Below are positions 38,953-47,809 of a DNA stretch of 64,000 nucleotides, one piece after another. A program made the translations under genes and the position numbers. The notes below the pieces were generated by a model that saw only the letters and a program-made list of their open reading frames with translations, was not told where the DNA came from and made no database searches. The stretch is from Streptomyces sp. NRRL F-525 (GTDB lineage: Bacteria; Actinomycetota; Actinomycetes; Streptomycetales; Streptomycetaceae). The stretch lies in contig NZ_JNXE01000033.1 in assembly GCF_000716605.1 (NCBI RefSeq), positions 127,953 through 191,952 on the forward strand, written 5' to 3'. How positions within the stretch are numbered: position 1 is the first letter of the stretch; each line of letters starts with the position of its first letter.

Positions 38953-38991
38953 GGGCCCGGGGCCCGGCGGGAGCCGGCGGGCCGCGGGCCC
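38953..38991 (-). other. GC-rich stem-loop between two operon genes
   Basis: The gap downstream of the 149-residue gene holds a long interrupted inverted repeat built from GGCCC/GGGCC arms, with no T-run. It could attenuate or stabilise the mRNA between the small esx genes and the large downstream genes. Confidence 0.4.
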
Positions 38992-38995
38992 GGCC

Positions 38996-39445
38996 TCAGG
39001 AGGTCTTCGAGTCGCTGCCGCTCATGTCGCCGTCGACGGTGTCGAAGATGTCGAGCAGCTTCTCGCCGTCGATCGAGTCGAGACTGTCGCCCTGTGTCTT
39101 CAGCAGGGTGGTGATGGTCTCGTCCAGCGCGTCGTCGATGTCGTCGAAGAGCGTCTTCTGACCGGTGAGGATCTTGTCCAGCGCGGTCGCCTGCGTCTTG
39201 AGCGCCTCCACCAGCGTGGACCCGCCGACCGGGTCCGAGCTGTCGCCGCCGTTCATCAGGCCGATGCGCAGGATCTTGGCGAGGCCCTGGGCGGAGCCGG
39301 CGCCGGTCTCGGCGATCAGGTTCTTCAGGGACCGGACGCCCGCGTTGTCCTTGCGGATGTTCACCAGATCGGTGATGAAGTCGGCGACGTCGGTGTTCTT
39401 GAAGTTCTTCAGCGCGGTCGAGTCGAGGTGGGTCAGATCTGCCAT
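38996..39445 (-). CDS. T7SS-associated helical protein (149 residues)
   Basis: It starts at ATG 39445 (MADLTHLDSTALKNFKN). The sequence looks almost entirely helical and acidic, with regular Leu/Ile spacing (ALDKILTGQKTLFDDIDDAL), and ends in a Ser/Asp-rich tail. It has no signal peptide, membrane segment or WXG motif. The position directly after esxA and before the large WXG-type protein suggests a secretion-associated substrate or chaperone. I do not recognise a named family with certainty; similar proteins in Streptomyces esx clusters are labelled type VII secretion system-associated. Confidence 0.6.
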   Translation of the reverse strand: MADLTHLDSTALKNFKNTDVADFITDLVNIRKDNAGVRSLKNLIAETGAGSAQGLAKILRIGLMNGGDSSDPVGGSTLVEALKTQATALDKILTGQKTLFDDIDDALDETITTLLKTQGDSLDSIDGEKLLDIFDTVDGDMSGSDSKTS

Positions 39446-39515
39446 GGGTGCCTCCGCGGGCGGAACGCGCCGACCCTGGCGTACGGCGCGGCGACGGAAC
39501 GGGAAGGAGCCTGGA

Positions 39516-39548
39516 CCGCACCGACCACGAGGGGACCGGTCGGTGCGG
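39516..39548 (-). other. Stem-loop downstream of esxA
   Basis: A perfect 11-bp inverted repeat (39516-39526 with 39538-39548, 11-nt loop) without a T-run lies in the gap after esxA. It may be a partial terminator or an mRNA-stabilising end that lets the esx pair accumulate above the downstream genes. Confidence 0.5.
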
Positions 39549-39563
39549 TGGGGACCGGCCGGC

Positions 39564-39887
39564 TCAGCGGCCGATGGTGACCTCGGACCACATCTGGCTG
39601 AGCGAGTTCTCGCTGTACTTGTAGCTGCTGGAGATCTCGTTGAGGAGCTGCGAGTGCGAGGTGAGCAGCGTCTCCATGTTCTGCACCGCGCCGTCCCAGG
39701 CCGCCTGCTTCTGGCGGTAGGTGTCGGCGTCGTTTCCGTACCAGGTCTTGGACAGCTCGCTGAGCTCGGCCTCGAGGTTGGACAGCGTCTGGGCGATCGC
39801 CTTGGTCTGCGCCACCATGTCGTCCGCGGCGTTCGACATGTGGTTGTAGCTGACGTAGATGACACCGTCGGACAGGTTGTCTGCCAC
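39564..39887 (-). CDS. esxA: WXG100 protein, EsxA (ESAT-6) type
   Basis: 107 residues, starting at GTG 39887 preceded by AGAGAGG at good spacing. The protein is a helix-turn-helix hairpin with the WXG motif as W49-Y50-G51. Near the C-terminus Y-K-Y-S-E fits the YxxxD/E export signal of ESX substrates. It is encoded 59 bp downstream of the second WXG100 gene, so the two are expected to form the secreted EsxA-EsxB heterodimer. Export would use the EccB/C/D machinery encoded on either side. Confidence 0.9.
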   Translation of the reverse strand: MADNLSDGVIYVSYNHMSNAADDMVAQTKAIAQTLSNLEAELSELSKTWYGNDADTYRQKQAAWDGAVQNMETLLTSHSQLLNEISSSYKYSENSLSQMWSEVTIGR

Positions 39888-39946
39888 AGCTTGCCTCTCT
39901 AACGCGATGAGTCTTGCGCGATGGGGGGATCGGACGTGACGCGAGG

Positions 39947-40285
39947 TCAGCCGGCGAGCTGGTCGAAGGCCGACTGCGCCGCGTTGTACGCCTGGTTGAT
40001 GGAGTCGTTCGAGGAACCCTGGGTCTTGTTGTGTTCCACGAGGCTCTGGTTCAGCCGGTCGATGACGTCCTCGAGGTTCTTGAGGATGACGTTGCACTGG
40101 CCGTCCCACTGGGCGAGGAGCTGGCCGTACTGGCCGCCGTCGCTGCCCTGGTAGCCGCTGCCCAGGGTGGAACGGGTGCTGTCGACGTCCTGACGGATCT
40201 TCACGATGCCGCTGAAGGCGCTCTCCAGGGCCTGGATTCCGTTCCGGGTCGAACCTTCGCTTGACTGCTGGCCATCTCCAGCCAT
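39947..40285 (-). CDS. esxB: WXG100 protein, EsxB (CFP-10) type, with YQG in place of WXG
   Basis: 112 residues from ATG 40285, with a GGTGGG ribosome site. It is the first gene after a recognisable promoter at 40329-40358. Size, helical content and linkage to esxA identify it as the WXG100 partner. The turn reads Y45-Q46-G47 where Trp would be expected, and the extended C-terminus (AYNAAQSAFDQLAG) lacks a clean YxxxD/E. Such substitutions occur in WXG100 proteins, and the partner carries both motifs. Which member carries the export signal cannot be settled here. Confidence 0.85.
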   Translation of the reverse strand: MAGDGQQSSEGSTRNGIQALESAFSGIVKIRQDVDSTRSTLGSGYQGSDGGQYGQLLAQWDGQCNVILKNLEDVIDRLNQSLVEHNKTQGSSNDSINQAYNAAQSAFDQLAG

Positions 40286-40328
40286 CGTCCCACCTTTCGT
40301 AAGTCGATCTGATGTACAGGTGCAACTG

Positions 40329-40358
40329 AGCCTAGATTGGCGGAAGTTGCGCTGACAA
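40329..40358 (-). promoter_or_regulatory. Promoter of the esxBA operon
   Basis: On the minus strand, TTGTCA (40358-40353) and TAGGCT (40334-40329) are separated by 18 bp. This is a good match to the vegetative Streptomyces consensus (HrdB-type). Transcription would start near 40322, giving a leader of roughly 40 nt before esxB. Confidence 0.65.
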
Positions 40359-40457
40359 CGAACTGAGGAAGATCTGAGCTTGCGTACCGCTTCCGTTCAG
40401 ATGCTTTTACCGGTAAGCAACTTGACCGGAACACGCGGTTCCGTGGTCGGCGGTTCT

Positions 40458-40505
40458 GGAGTGAATCCAGTTTGGCGTGAACACGATCTCCATCGGCGTG
40501 AATCC
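40458..40505 (+). repeat. Three GG(A/C)GTGAA direct repeats upstream of esxB
   Basis: GGAGTGAATCC (40458-40468), GGCGTGAACAC (40474-40484) and GGCGTGAATCC (40495-40505) are spaced 16 and 21 bp apart, about 100-150 bp upstream of the esxB promoter and just after the eccB stop. They look like a multi-site regulator-binding region. No specific regulator is assigned. Confidence 0.45.
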
Positions 40506-40506
40506 G

Positions 40507-42075
40507 TCAGTTCCCGGCCCCCGAGGCCGAGTTGAGGGATCCGCCCGCCGGGACCTGTCCGGGTACCGCGGGAAGTCCGGCCTCGATCCCGGACCGTCCG
40601 CCGGCACCGGCACCGGCCCCCGTGCCGCACTGCGCCGCCGCGCCGCCCGTGCCCCCGCCCACCGAGCCGGAGTCCGACGCCGCCGCCCGGGCGCTGAGTT
40701 CGGGCCCGGTCGGCAGCATCGACAGCAGCGTGGACGGCACCTTCACCGGCGTGGCCCCGCCGTAGCCGAGCGCCGCGAGGGCGTTGGCGTCCGGGATGCG
40801 GTACTTCACGCCGTCGTCGCCGACCAGGAAGGTGGTGTCGCCGACGGTCTCGCCGGCCGCGCCCAACGCCCGTACCAGCGCGCCGTGTCCGGGCCGTGCC
40901 ACCACCCGGTCCACGTTCACGCAGGCCGCGGTCAGCGCCGTCGGGTCCGCCTGGGCCTCGGGGTACAGCGCGGTCTCCGCGACCCGGACCGAGGTCACCC
41001 GCACCTGTCCGTCGGCCGGGTCGACCTGGGCGCACACCGACTGGCCCGCCGCCAGCGCCAGCGCGCTCGGCGGGGTGTCCGGCAGCCCGGCCACCGACGG
41101 GTCGGTGCCCGCCGATCCCGGTGCCTGGTGGGCGCGCAGGTCGGACACGTCGATGGTGACGACGTTCGGCGCCCCTCCGTCGTAGGCCTCCTTGCGGGTG
41201 TCCGGATCGCCGAGCAGCAGCGCGGACTGGGTGTCCGTGACCGGGTGCAGGCCGTCCTTCTGGAGGAGGTACTCCTGGTTGCCGGAGCCCGCGACCACGC
41301 GGAACACCTGGCCGATCCGGGTTGCCCTGCCGCCCAGTTCGGGCCCGGTGGTGCCGCGGCCTTCGACCTTCGGGGTGGCCAGGTCGGGGCCGGTCACCAG
41401 GGCGTCGAGGAAGGCCGCCGAGACCGGGCGGGGGGTGACGGGCGCGTAGCCGAGGGACTCCGCGGCGCCCGAGTCCTCGTCCAGCTCCAGGCGGCTGCCC
41501 TGCCACACCAAGTAGGTGTGTTTGTCAGGGCCCTTGACCACCAGCGCCGACTTCGCGCCGACCGGGTCCGTCGTCACCGGGGCGCCCGGCACGAGGGTCG
41601 TCTGCAGGCCGGAGCCGGTCGAGCAGACCTCCCAGGGCGAGGACTCCAGGTCACTGGTGCCCGGTACGGAGTCGGGGGCGCCGGTGATCCCGACCGGCCG
41701 GCCGACCGGCGTGCCCGCGAGCGACTTCGAGCCGACCGACGTGGTCTTCAGGTCGGCGCCGCCGATCAGCACGGCCGAGGCGTAGTTGCGCACCGGGCGC
41801 AGCCTGCCGTCGGCGTACAGGTAGCGGGCGCCGGTGTCCTTGTTGACGATCAGGGTGTCGCCCGTGCGCCAGGCGTCGTTGCCGCCGGGCCTGAGCAGCC
41901 CGAACACCAGCGCCCCGGCGCAGAACAGCACGCCGACGATCAGGCCGACCAGCGCGCCCCGGCTGGTACGGCCCAGCGGGCTCTCCGGTGCGTCCGGGTC
42001 GGCGAGCAGCATGCCCGAGGTCAGGCGGCCCATCATGAACGTGTGCGCTTGCACCTGGTCGCGCTTCGACCGCAC
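40507..42075 (-). CDS. eccB: EccB, type VII secretion membrane core component
   Basis: 522 residues from GTG 42075, preceded by AGGAGG. The family architecture is complete: a short cytoplasmic N-terminus with SKRDQVQAHTFMMGRL, typical of EccB, one transmembrane segment at about residues 40-62, and a large extracytoplasmic domain with repeated beta units. Two or more Cys residues in the outer part (CSTGSG, VCAQVDP, ACVNV) can form disulfides. The C-terminus is a Gly/Ala-rich tail. EccB forms the ESX membrane complex with EccC and EccD, which are encoded next door; eccD lies 55 bp upstream on the same strand. Confidence 0.95.
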   Translation of the reverse strand: MRSKRDQVQAHTFMMGRLTSGMLLADPDAPESPLGRTSRGALVGLIVGVLFCAGALVFGLLRPGGNDAWRTGDTLIVNKDTGARYLYADGRLRPVRNYASAVLIGGADLKTTSVGSKSLAGTPVGRPVGITGAPDSVPGTSDLESSPWEVCSTGSGLQTTLVPGAPVTTDPVGAKSALVVKGPDKHTYLVWQGSRLELDEDSGAAESLGYAPVTPRPVSAAFLDALVTGPDLATPKVEGRGTTGPELGGRATRIGQVFRVVAGSGNQEYLLQKDGLHPVTDTQSALLLGDPDTRKEAYDGGAPNVVTIDVSDLRAHQAPGSAGTDPSVAGLPDTPPSALALAAGQSVCAQVDPADGQVRVTSVRVAETALYPEAQADPTALTAACVNVDRVVARPGHGALVRALGAAGETVGDTTFLVGDDGVKYRIPDANALAALGYGGATPVKVPSTLLSMLPTGPELSARAAASDSGSVGGGTGGAAAQCGTGAGAGAGGRSGIEAGLPAVPGQVPAGGSLNSASGAGN

Positions 42076-42130
42076 GCTTTCCTCCTGGCTCGGTCGTTCG
42101 TGTTCTGGTTCGCTCGGCCCTGGCGGGCGG

Positions 42131-43531
42131 TCAGCCGAACATGCCGCGGAGGGTGCCGAAGACGCCCAGCAGCCACAGGGTCAGGGGCAGCAGGGCGATC
42201 GCCAGCAGGGAGTGCAGGATCTCCGCCGCGCGCCCCCAGTACGGGACCAGGCGCCGTCCCGGTACGGTCCACACCGCGACCGTGAGCACCGCCGCCACCG
42301 CGAGCAGGCCCGCGACCAGCAGCGTCCGCTCGGTGCCGGACAGCCGCAGCCCCCAGCCGAACGCGAGCAGCAGCAGACCCCAGGCGCCCGGCAGCACCAG
42401 CACGAGCCGCTGCGCGGTGTTCACCAGGCCCCGGCCGTGCAGGAGCAGCAGCAGCGACAGGACCAGCGCGACCAGCAGCGCGGGGAGGCTGGGGCGGCGG
42501 GCCAGGGCCACCAGGCAGGCCGACGAGAGGACGCCCGTGGCGCCGTAGAGCGCGGTCATCCACTCGCCGGCGAGCTCGGTGCGTACGGCGACGTCGTTGC
42601 CCCGGTAGGGCTCGATGCCCTCCTGGAGCTGTTGCGCGTTGGTGGGCAGCGCGGGCATGCGCATCCCGGCGAACTTGAACGACAGCGAGGGCACCAGACC
42701 GCCGAGCAGCACGGTGAGCGAGGCGACGACACCGGCCGCGGCCGCCACCCGCACGTCGAACACCGTCATCAGCACACCGCCCACCGCCGTAGCGAGCGCC
42801 ACCAGCGCCGACGCCAGGAACAGCGGGGTGCGGGCCGCGGAGGCCGCGAGGGCGAGGACCGCGCCGCCCGCCCAGGCCGCCGCCGCCCCCAACAGCCGTG
42901 CCCCCAGCACCTGGTGGGCCTGCGGACCGCTCAGCTCACCGCCCGGCACCAGCCAGCCCGCGAGCGCGAGCGCCGGTGACGCGAGCAGGCCCAGGATCAC
43001 CCCGGTCGCCGGATCGTCCACGGCCCGGCTCGCCGACGCGGCCCCGGCCAGCAGCAGCAGACCGGTTCCTACGGCGGTCGCCGCGCGCAGCGACGCCGGG
43101 GCGCCCGGCAGCGCCAGCAGGACAAGACCGGCCAGCACCGCCACCGCGAGCAGGCCGCGCAGCAGGCGCCGGGCCGCCTCGGGGCTCCAGCCGTGCAGCC
43201 GGTCCCGGGTGACCGCGGCGATCCCGTCGACCAGGTCGTCGAGGCGTACCTCGGGCAACGCCTCGGTGCGCGGCCGGAGATGGAGCGCCTCGCCGTCGGT
43301 CAACCCGAGCGAGGCGAGCGTCGCCTCGTCGTCGAGCGGCCGGCCGCCGAGGCGCTGGAGTACCCAGCCGTCGTGTTCGAGACCGGTCTCCTCGGCCTCC
43401 TCCCCCGCGTACCGCAGCACGGTGGGCAGCAGGTCGGCGACCGGCACGTCGGACGGCACGGCGAGGTCGATGGTGCGGGCCGGGGCCCGCACGGTCAGAT
43501 GGCACAGGCCGGTCACGGAAGTGTCGGTCAT
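42131..43531 (-). CDS. eccD: EccD, type VII secretion multi-spanning membrane protein
   Basis: 466 residues from ATG 43531. The first 90 residues form the ubiquitin-like (YukD) domain with CHLTVRAPARTIDLAVPSDV and a LGLTDGEALHLRP segment. About eleven hydrophobic transmembrane helices follow from residue 120 onwards, with a cytoplasmic linker and a central SLSFKFAGM loop. EccD is the main membrane pore-lining scaffold of ESX systems. An in-frame GTG at 43543 is an alternative start; the AGGAG lies too close to it and somewhat far from the ATG, so the choice is uncertain by four residues. Confidence 0.95.
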   Translation of the reverse strand: MTDTSVTGLCHLTVRAPARTIDLAVPSDVPVADLLPTVLRYAGEEAEETGLEHDGWVLQRLGGRPLDDEATLASLGLTDGEALHLRPRTEALPEVRLDDLVDGIAAVTRDRLHGWSPEAARRLLRGLLAVAVLAGLVLLALPGAPASLRAATAVGTGLLLLAGAASASRAVDDPATGVILGLLASPALALAGWLVPGGELSGPQAHQVLGARLLGAAAAWAGGAVLALAASAARTPLFLASALVALATAVGGVLMTVFDVRVAAAAGVVASLTVLLGGLVPSLSFKFAGMRMPALPTNAQQLQEGIEPYRGNDVAVRTELAGEWMTALYGATGVLSSACLVALARRPSLPALLVALVLSLLLLLHGRGLVNTAQRLVLVLPGAWGLLLLAFGWGLRLSGTERTLLVAGLLAVAAVLTVAVWTVPGRRLVPYWGRAAEILHSLLAIALLPLTLWLLGVFGTLRGMFG

Positions 43532-43668
43532 ACCGGGGCTCACGTCTCCTGGACATCGAAACGGGGGCACGCGGCGCGGCGTGCGGGGGTGGGGGGAACT
43601 GAGGGAAACAGGGTGCCGGTGAAGCGGGGGGTGACATGGACGTACAGAGTTGACGGGGTGCACACTAC

Positions 43669-43720
43669 TGACACTCCCTACGACGCGTGTCAACGGGAGC
43701 CCCCACCAACGGTGTTGACA
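43669..43720. promoter_or_regulatory. Divergent eccD/eccC control region with TGTCA half-sites
   Basis: Two nested inverted repeats occur between the divergent genes: TGACAC (43669-43674) with GTGTCA (43687-43692), and TGTCAAC (43688-43694) with GTTGACA (43714-43720). The outer arms are also TTGACA -35 boxes pointing in opposite directions. The matching -10 elements are weak: TAGTGT at 20-bp spacing toward eccD, and nothing clear toward eccC. An operator controlling both sides is plausible. Confidence 0.45.
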
Positions 43721-43811
43721 GCGTCCTCCACCGTGCCAGTGCCGAGGCCCGTTCCGGTGCATGCCCCCACATGCCGCCACGGTGCGTGAAGTCCGTTAGG
43801 AGCCCCAAGCG

Positions 43812-46800
43812 TTGAGCGTGGTCCTGTTCCGTCGTCCTGCCCGCCGCCGCGGACCCGACATGCCCGCAGGCGAGTTGGTCCTCCAGGAACCGCCGACCCT
43901 CATGGAGACCGTCCCGGACACGTCCGCGGTGTGGACGTATCTGCCGATGGCCATGATGTCGGTCTCGATGATGATGCTGTTCCTGCGGTCGGGCGGCCAG
44001 TCCAGCGGTGTCTTCATGTACATCGCGCTCGGCATGATGGTGATGGCCGCCGGCGCGATGATGATCGGCCAGGTCATGCGCAAGGCCGGCGACCGCAAGC
44101 AGCGGCTGCGCGGTGAACGCCGGGACTATCTGCGCTACTTGGCGCAAAGTCGACGTACGGTGCAGCGTGCCGTGGTCGAGCAGCAGCTCGCGCTGGCCTG
44201 GCGGCATCCCGAGCCCCGGGTGCTGCGCACCATGGTCCGCACGACACGGCTGTGGGAGCGCCGGGTCAAGGACGAGGACTTCGGCGAGGTGCGGATAGCC
44301 GTCGGCGACCAGCAGCTCGCGATGCGGCTGACTCCCGTGTCCAGCAAGCCCGTTGAGGACCTGGAACCGCTGTGCGCGCACGCCCTGCGCCGCTTCATCC
44401 GCGCCTACAGCACCGTTCCCGGCCAGCCGATCGCGCTGTATCTGCGGTCCTGGTCACGGGTGTTGGTGCACGGCGACCACGACGCCGCGCGCGGGATGCT
44501 GCGTGCCGCACTGTCCCAACTCGCCCTGTTCCACCCGCCGGAGGAGCTGTGGATCGCGGTCTGCGCCGGTGACGAGGTGCGCGCCGAGTGGGAGTGGGTG
44601 AAGTGGCTGCCGCACAACCAGCACCCCCAGGAGACCGACGGCGCGGGCCCGTTGCGCATGGTGGCCTCCGCCTTCACCGACCTGGAGGACCAGCTCGGCA
44701 GCGAGTTCTCCGAGCGGCCCGCGTTCGACCCCGACGCCGTGCCCGGCCGTGACGAGCCGCTGGTGGTGGTCGTGGTGGACGGCGCGGGCATCCCGGCCGG
44801 ACACCGCTTCGACGGCCCCGGTTTCCGCAACGCCGTCGTCCTCGACCTCTCCGACAGCCTCACCTGGCGCCCCGGCCGCACCACCCTGCGCCTCGACGTC
44901 GCCCCGGACTCGGTCTCCCTGGTCCGCACCGACCGCAGCCGCAAGGAACAGGCCACCGTGCTGGGCCGCCCCGACCGGGTGGGTCCGGTCGCCGCCGAGG
45001 CGCTGGCCCGGCTGATCGCGCCGTACCGGATGAGTCTCTCCTCCGACGCGGTCGAACCGCTCTCGAACGACACCGAGTTGACGACCCTGCTGGGCATCGC
45101 GGACCTGCACCGGCTCGACCCCGACACGATCTGGCGGCGGCACACCGGCTCCGGCCGGCTGCGTGTCCCGATCGCGGTCGGCGCGGACGGGCGGCCCGTG
45201 GAGCTGGACATCAAGGAGTCCGCGCAGGGCGGCATGGGCCCGCACGGCATGCTGATCGGCGCGACCGGTTCCGGCAAGTCCGAGCTGCTGCGCACCCTGG
45301 TCCTCGGTCTCGCGCTCACGAACTCCTCCGAAACACTCAACTTCGTCCTGGTGGACTTCAAGGGCGGCGCGACCTTCCTCGGCCTGGACGAACTCCCGCA
45401 CACCTCCGCCGTCATCACCAACCTCGCCGACGAGGCCGCCCTGGTGGAGCGCATGCAGGACGCGCTGCACGGCGAACTCATCCGCCGCCAGGAGCTGTTG
45501 AGGTCGGCGGGCAACTACACCTCGGCCCTGGAGTACGAGAAGGCGCGGGCCGGCGGCGCCGATCTCGCCCCGATGCCCAGCCTGTTCGTCGTCGTGGACG
45601 AGTTCAGCGAACTCCTCGCCTCGCACCGGGAGTTCATGGAGCTGTTCGTGATGATCGGCCGCCTCGGCCGGTCGCTGGGCGTGCATTTGCTGCTGGCCTC
45701 GCAGCGCCTGGACGAGGGCAGGATGCACCAGTTGGAGTCGCACCTTTCCTACCGGATCGGTCTGCGCACCTTCTCCGCGATGGAGTCCCGGGGTGTCCTC
45801 GGTGTCCCCGACGCCTACGAACTGCCCTCCCAGCCCGGCAGCGGCTACCTCAAGTCCGGCATCGAGGCGCTCACCCGCTTCCGCGCCGCGTACGTCTCCG
45901 GCCCGTACCGCAGGCGCGGCGGCGCGGTCGCGCAGGCCCGGGTCGCCACCCAGGTGGTGCCCTGGTCGACCGGGTACATCGTGCCGCGCGCTCCCGCGCC
46001 GGCCGCGATCGTGCCGGAGCCCGAGGCGGAGGAGAGCGCCGAGAGCCTGCTGGCGGTGGCGCTGGACCGGCTGCGCGACTCCGGGCCGCCCGCACACCGG
46101 GTGTGGCTGCCGCCGCTGGACACCGCGTCCCCGCTGGACGTGCTGCTCGGCGGTCTGGCCGAGGACCCGGACCGCGGTCTGAACGCGTCCCGCTGGAACG
46201 GCGCCGGAAAGCTCCGGGTCCCGGTCGGCCTGGTCGACAAGCCCTTCGACCAGCGCCGTGACCCCCTCGTCGTGGACCTCGCCGGGGCGGGCGGCCATGT
46301 CGCCGTCGCGGGCGGCTCACAGAGCGGCAAGTCAACCGTCCTCCGCAGCCTCATCATGGCGCTCGCACTCACCCACACCCCGCGCGAAGTCCAGTTCTAC
46401 TGCCTGGACTTCGGCGGCGGCACGCTCTCCCAGCTGACCGGTCTGCCGCACGTCGGCGGGGTCGCGGCCCGCCTCGACACCGAGCGGATCAGCCGTACGG
46501 TCGCCGAGGTCACCGCCGTCCTCACCCAGCGCGAGCAGTTCTTCCTCGACAACGGCATCGACTCGATGTCGACGTACCGGCGCCGCCGCGCGGCCGGGGA
46601 GTTCCCCGACGAACCGCACGGCGACGTCTTCCTGGTGATCGACGGCTGGTCGGCGGTACGGCAGAACTTCGACCAGTTCATCCCGACGTTCAACCAGATC
46701 GCCACCAGCGGTCTCAACTACGGCATCCACCTGATCGTCGCGACCGCCCGCTGGCTGGAACTCACCGCCCCCGTCCGCGACCAGTCCGCGACCCGCCTCG

Positions 46801-47795
46801 AACTCCGGCTCGGCGACACGATGGACTCCGTCGTGGACATCCGCAAGGCGAGCGCTGTTCCCCAGATCCCCGGCCGAGGCCTGACGGTGGAGACAAAACT
46901 CCACTTCCTCTCGGCGCTACCACGAGGCGACGGCTCCACGGACCCCGAAACCCTCTCCGAGGGCGTGGCGGACCTGGTCGACCGCATCGCCTCCGCCTGG
47001 CACGGCCCGCGCGCCCCCCAGGTCCGGATGCTCCCGCACCGACTCCCCGCCGCCGAACTCCCCGAGCCCCAACTCGGCGACGGCGTCAGCCTCAAGATCG
47101 CGCTCGGCCAGGACGAGGAGACCCTCGGCACGGTCTGGCACGACTTCTCCCGCACCCCGCACCTGGTGGCCGTAGGCGACACGGAAAGCGGCAAGACCAA
47201 CCTCCTACGGCTGGTCGCGGACTCGGTCGTCGCCCGCTACACCCCCGCCGAGGCCCGCATCCTGGTCGTGGACTACCGCCGCGGCCTGGTGGACGCGGTC
47301 CCCGAGGAATACCGCCTGGGCCACGCAGTAGCCCTGGAGGCTCTCAAACAACTGGTAGGCGGCTCGGCAAAGGCGTTGCGCACCCGCGTCCCGGGCCAGG
47401 AGATCACCCCGGCCCGCATGCGCCAGGCCGACTGGTGGACGGGCCCGCGCCTGTTCGTCCTGGTCGACGACTACGACATGGTCGGCGGCGGCACGGTCAT
47501 GGACCACCCCTTCGCCCCGCTCTTCGAACACCTCGCCCTGGGCCACGAGTTGGGCCTGCACGTGGTGGTAGCCCGCTCGGCGACAGGCGCGGGCCGCGGC
47601 CTGAACGACCAACTCCTCCGCCGCATGGACGAGGTCAACACCCCAGGCATCCTGATGTCCTGCTCCCCGTCCGAGGGCTACGTCTTCGGCAACGTAAAGC
47701 CCCGCGTCCTCCCCCCAGGCCGAGCCCTCCACATCGTCCGCCGCAAGCCGTCCCTCATCCAGACGGCACTGGCGGCGGGGGCGGCGGCGGAGTGA
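43812..47795 (+). CDS. eccC: EccC, fused EccCa-EccCb FtsK/SpoIIIE ATPase of type VII secretion
   Basis: 1,327 residues. TTG 43812 is chosen because AGGAG lies nine bases upstream; a GTG six bases later is less well placed. Two adjacent transmembrane helices lie at about residues 40-80. Three tandem FtsK/SpoIIIE ATPase domains follow, with P-loops GATGSGKS (about 483-490), GGSQSGKS (about 834-841) and GDTESGKT (about 1122-1129). Domain 1 has a full Walker B (LFVVVDEFSELL). Domain 2 has VFLVIDGWSAV, where Gly replaces the catalytic acid, suggesting a regulatory, substrate-binding role. Domain 3 has VLVDDYD. EccC powers substrate recognition and export. In some actinobacteria it is split into EccCa and EccCb, but here it is one chain. 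It is transcribed away from eccD. Confidence 0.95.
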   Translation: MSVVLFRRPARRRGPDMPAGELVLQEPPTLMETVPDTSAVWTYLPMAMMSVSMMMLFLRSGGQSSGVFMYIALGMMVMAAGAMMIGQVMRKAGDRKQRLRGERRDYLRYLAQSRRTVQRAVVEQQLALAWRHPEPRVLRTMVRTTRLWERRVKDEDFGEVRIAVGDQQLAMRLTPVSSKPVEDLEPLCAHALRRFIRAYSTVPGQPIALYLRSWSRVLVHGDHDAARGMLRAALSQLALFHPPEELWIAVCAGDEVRAEWEWVKWLPHNQHPQETDGAGPLRMVASAFTDLEDQLGSEFSERPAFDPDAVPGRDEPLVVVVVDGAGIPAGHRFDGPGFRNAVVLDLSDSLTWRPGRTTLRLDVAPDSVSLVRTDRSRKEQATVLGRPDRVGPVAAEALARLIAPYRMSLSSDAVEPLSNDTELTTLLGIADLHRLDPDTIWRRHTGSGRLRVPIAVGADGRPVELDIKESAQGGMGPHGMLIGATGSGKSELLRTLVLGLALTNSSETLNFVLVDFKGGATFLGLDELPHTSAVITNLADEAALVERMQDALHGELIRRQELLRSAGNYTSALEYEKARAGGADLAPMPSLFVVVDEFSELLASHREFMELFVMIGRLGRSLGVHLLLASQRLDEGRMHQLESHLSYRIGLRTFSAMESRGVLGVPDAYELPSQPGSGYLKSGIEALTRFRAAYVSGPYRRRGGAVAQARVATQVVPWSTGYIVPRAPAPAAIVPEPEAEESAESLLAVALDRLRDSGPPAHRVWLPPLDTASPLDVLLGGLAEDPDRGLNASRWNGAGKLRVPVGLVDKPFDQRRDPLVVDLAGAGGHVAVAGGSQSGKSTVLRSLIMALALTHTPREVQFYCLDFGGGTLSQLTGLPHVGGVAARLDTERISRTVAEVTAVLTQREQFFLDNGIDSMSTYRRRRAAGEFPDEPHGDVFLVIDGWSAVRQNFDQFIPTFNQIATSGLNYGIHLIVATARWLELTAPVRDQSATRLELRLGDTMDSVVDIRKASAVPQIPGRGLTVETKLHFLSALPRGDGSTDPETLSEGVADLVDRIASAWHGPRAPQVRMLPHRLPAAELPEPQLGDGVSLKIALGQDEETLGTVWHDFSRTPHLVAVGDTESGKTNLLRLVADSVVARYTPAEARILVVDYRRGLVDAVPEEYRLGHAVALEALKQLVGGSAKALRTRVPGQEITPARMRQADWWTGPRLFVLVDDYDMVGGGTVMDHPFAPLFEHLALGHELGLHVVVARSATGAGRGLNDQLLRRMDEVNTPGILMSCSPSEGYVFGNVKPRVLPPGRALHIVRRKPSLIQTALAAGAAAE

Positions 47796-47809
47796 GAAAC
47801 CCGCACTGA

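Noticed and set aside
43715..43743. TTGACA as a full eccC promoter
   Set aside because: The -35 is perfect, but 17-18 bp downstream there is only AGTGCC/GTGCCG, so a complete promoter is not supported.
46860..47795. More A-ending codons at the 3' end of eccC as a sign of transfer
   Set aside because: The third ATPase domain is intact and in order, the GC content stays high, and the drift is mild.
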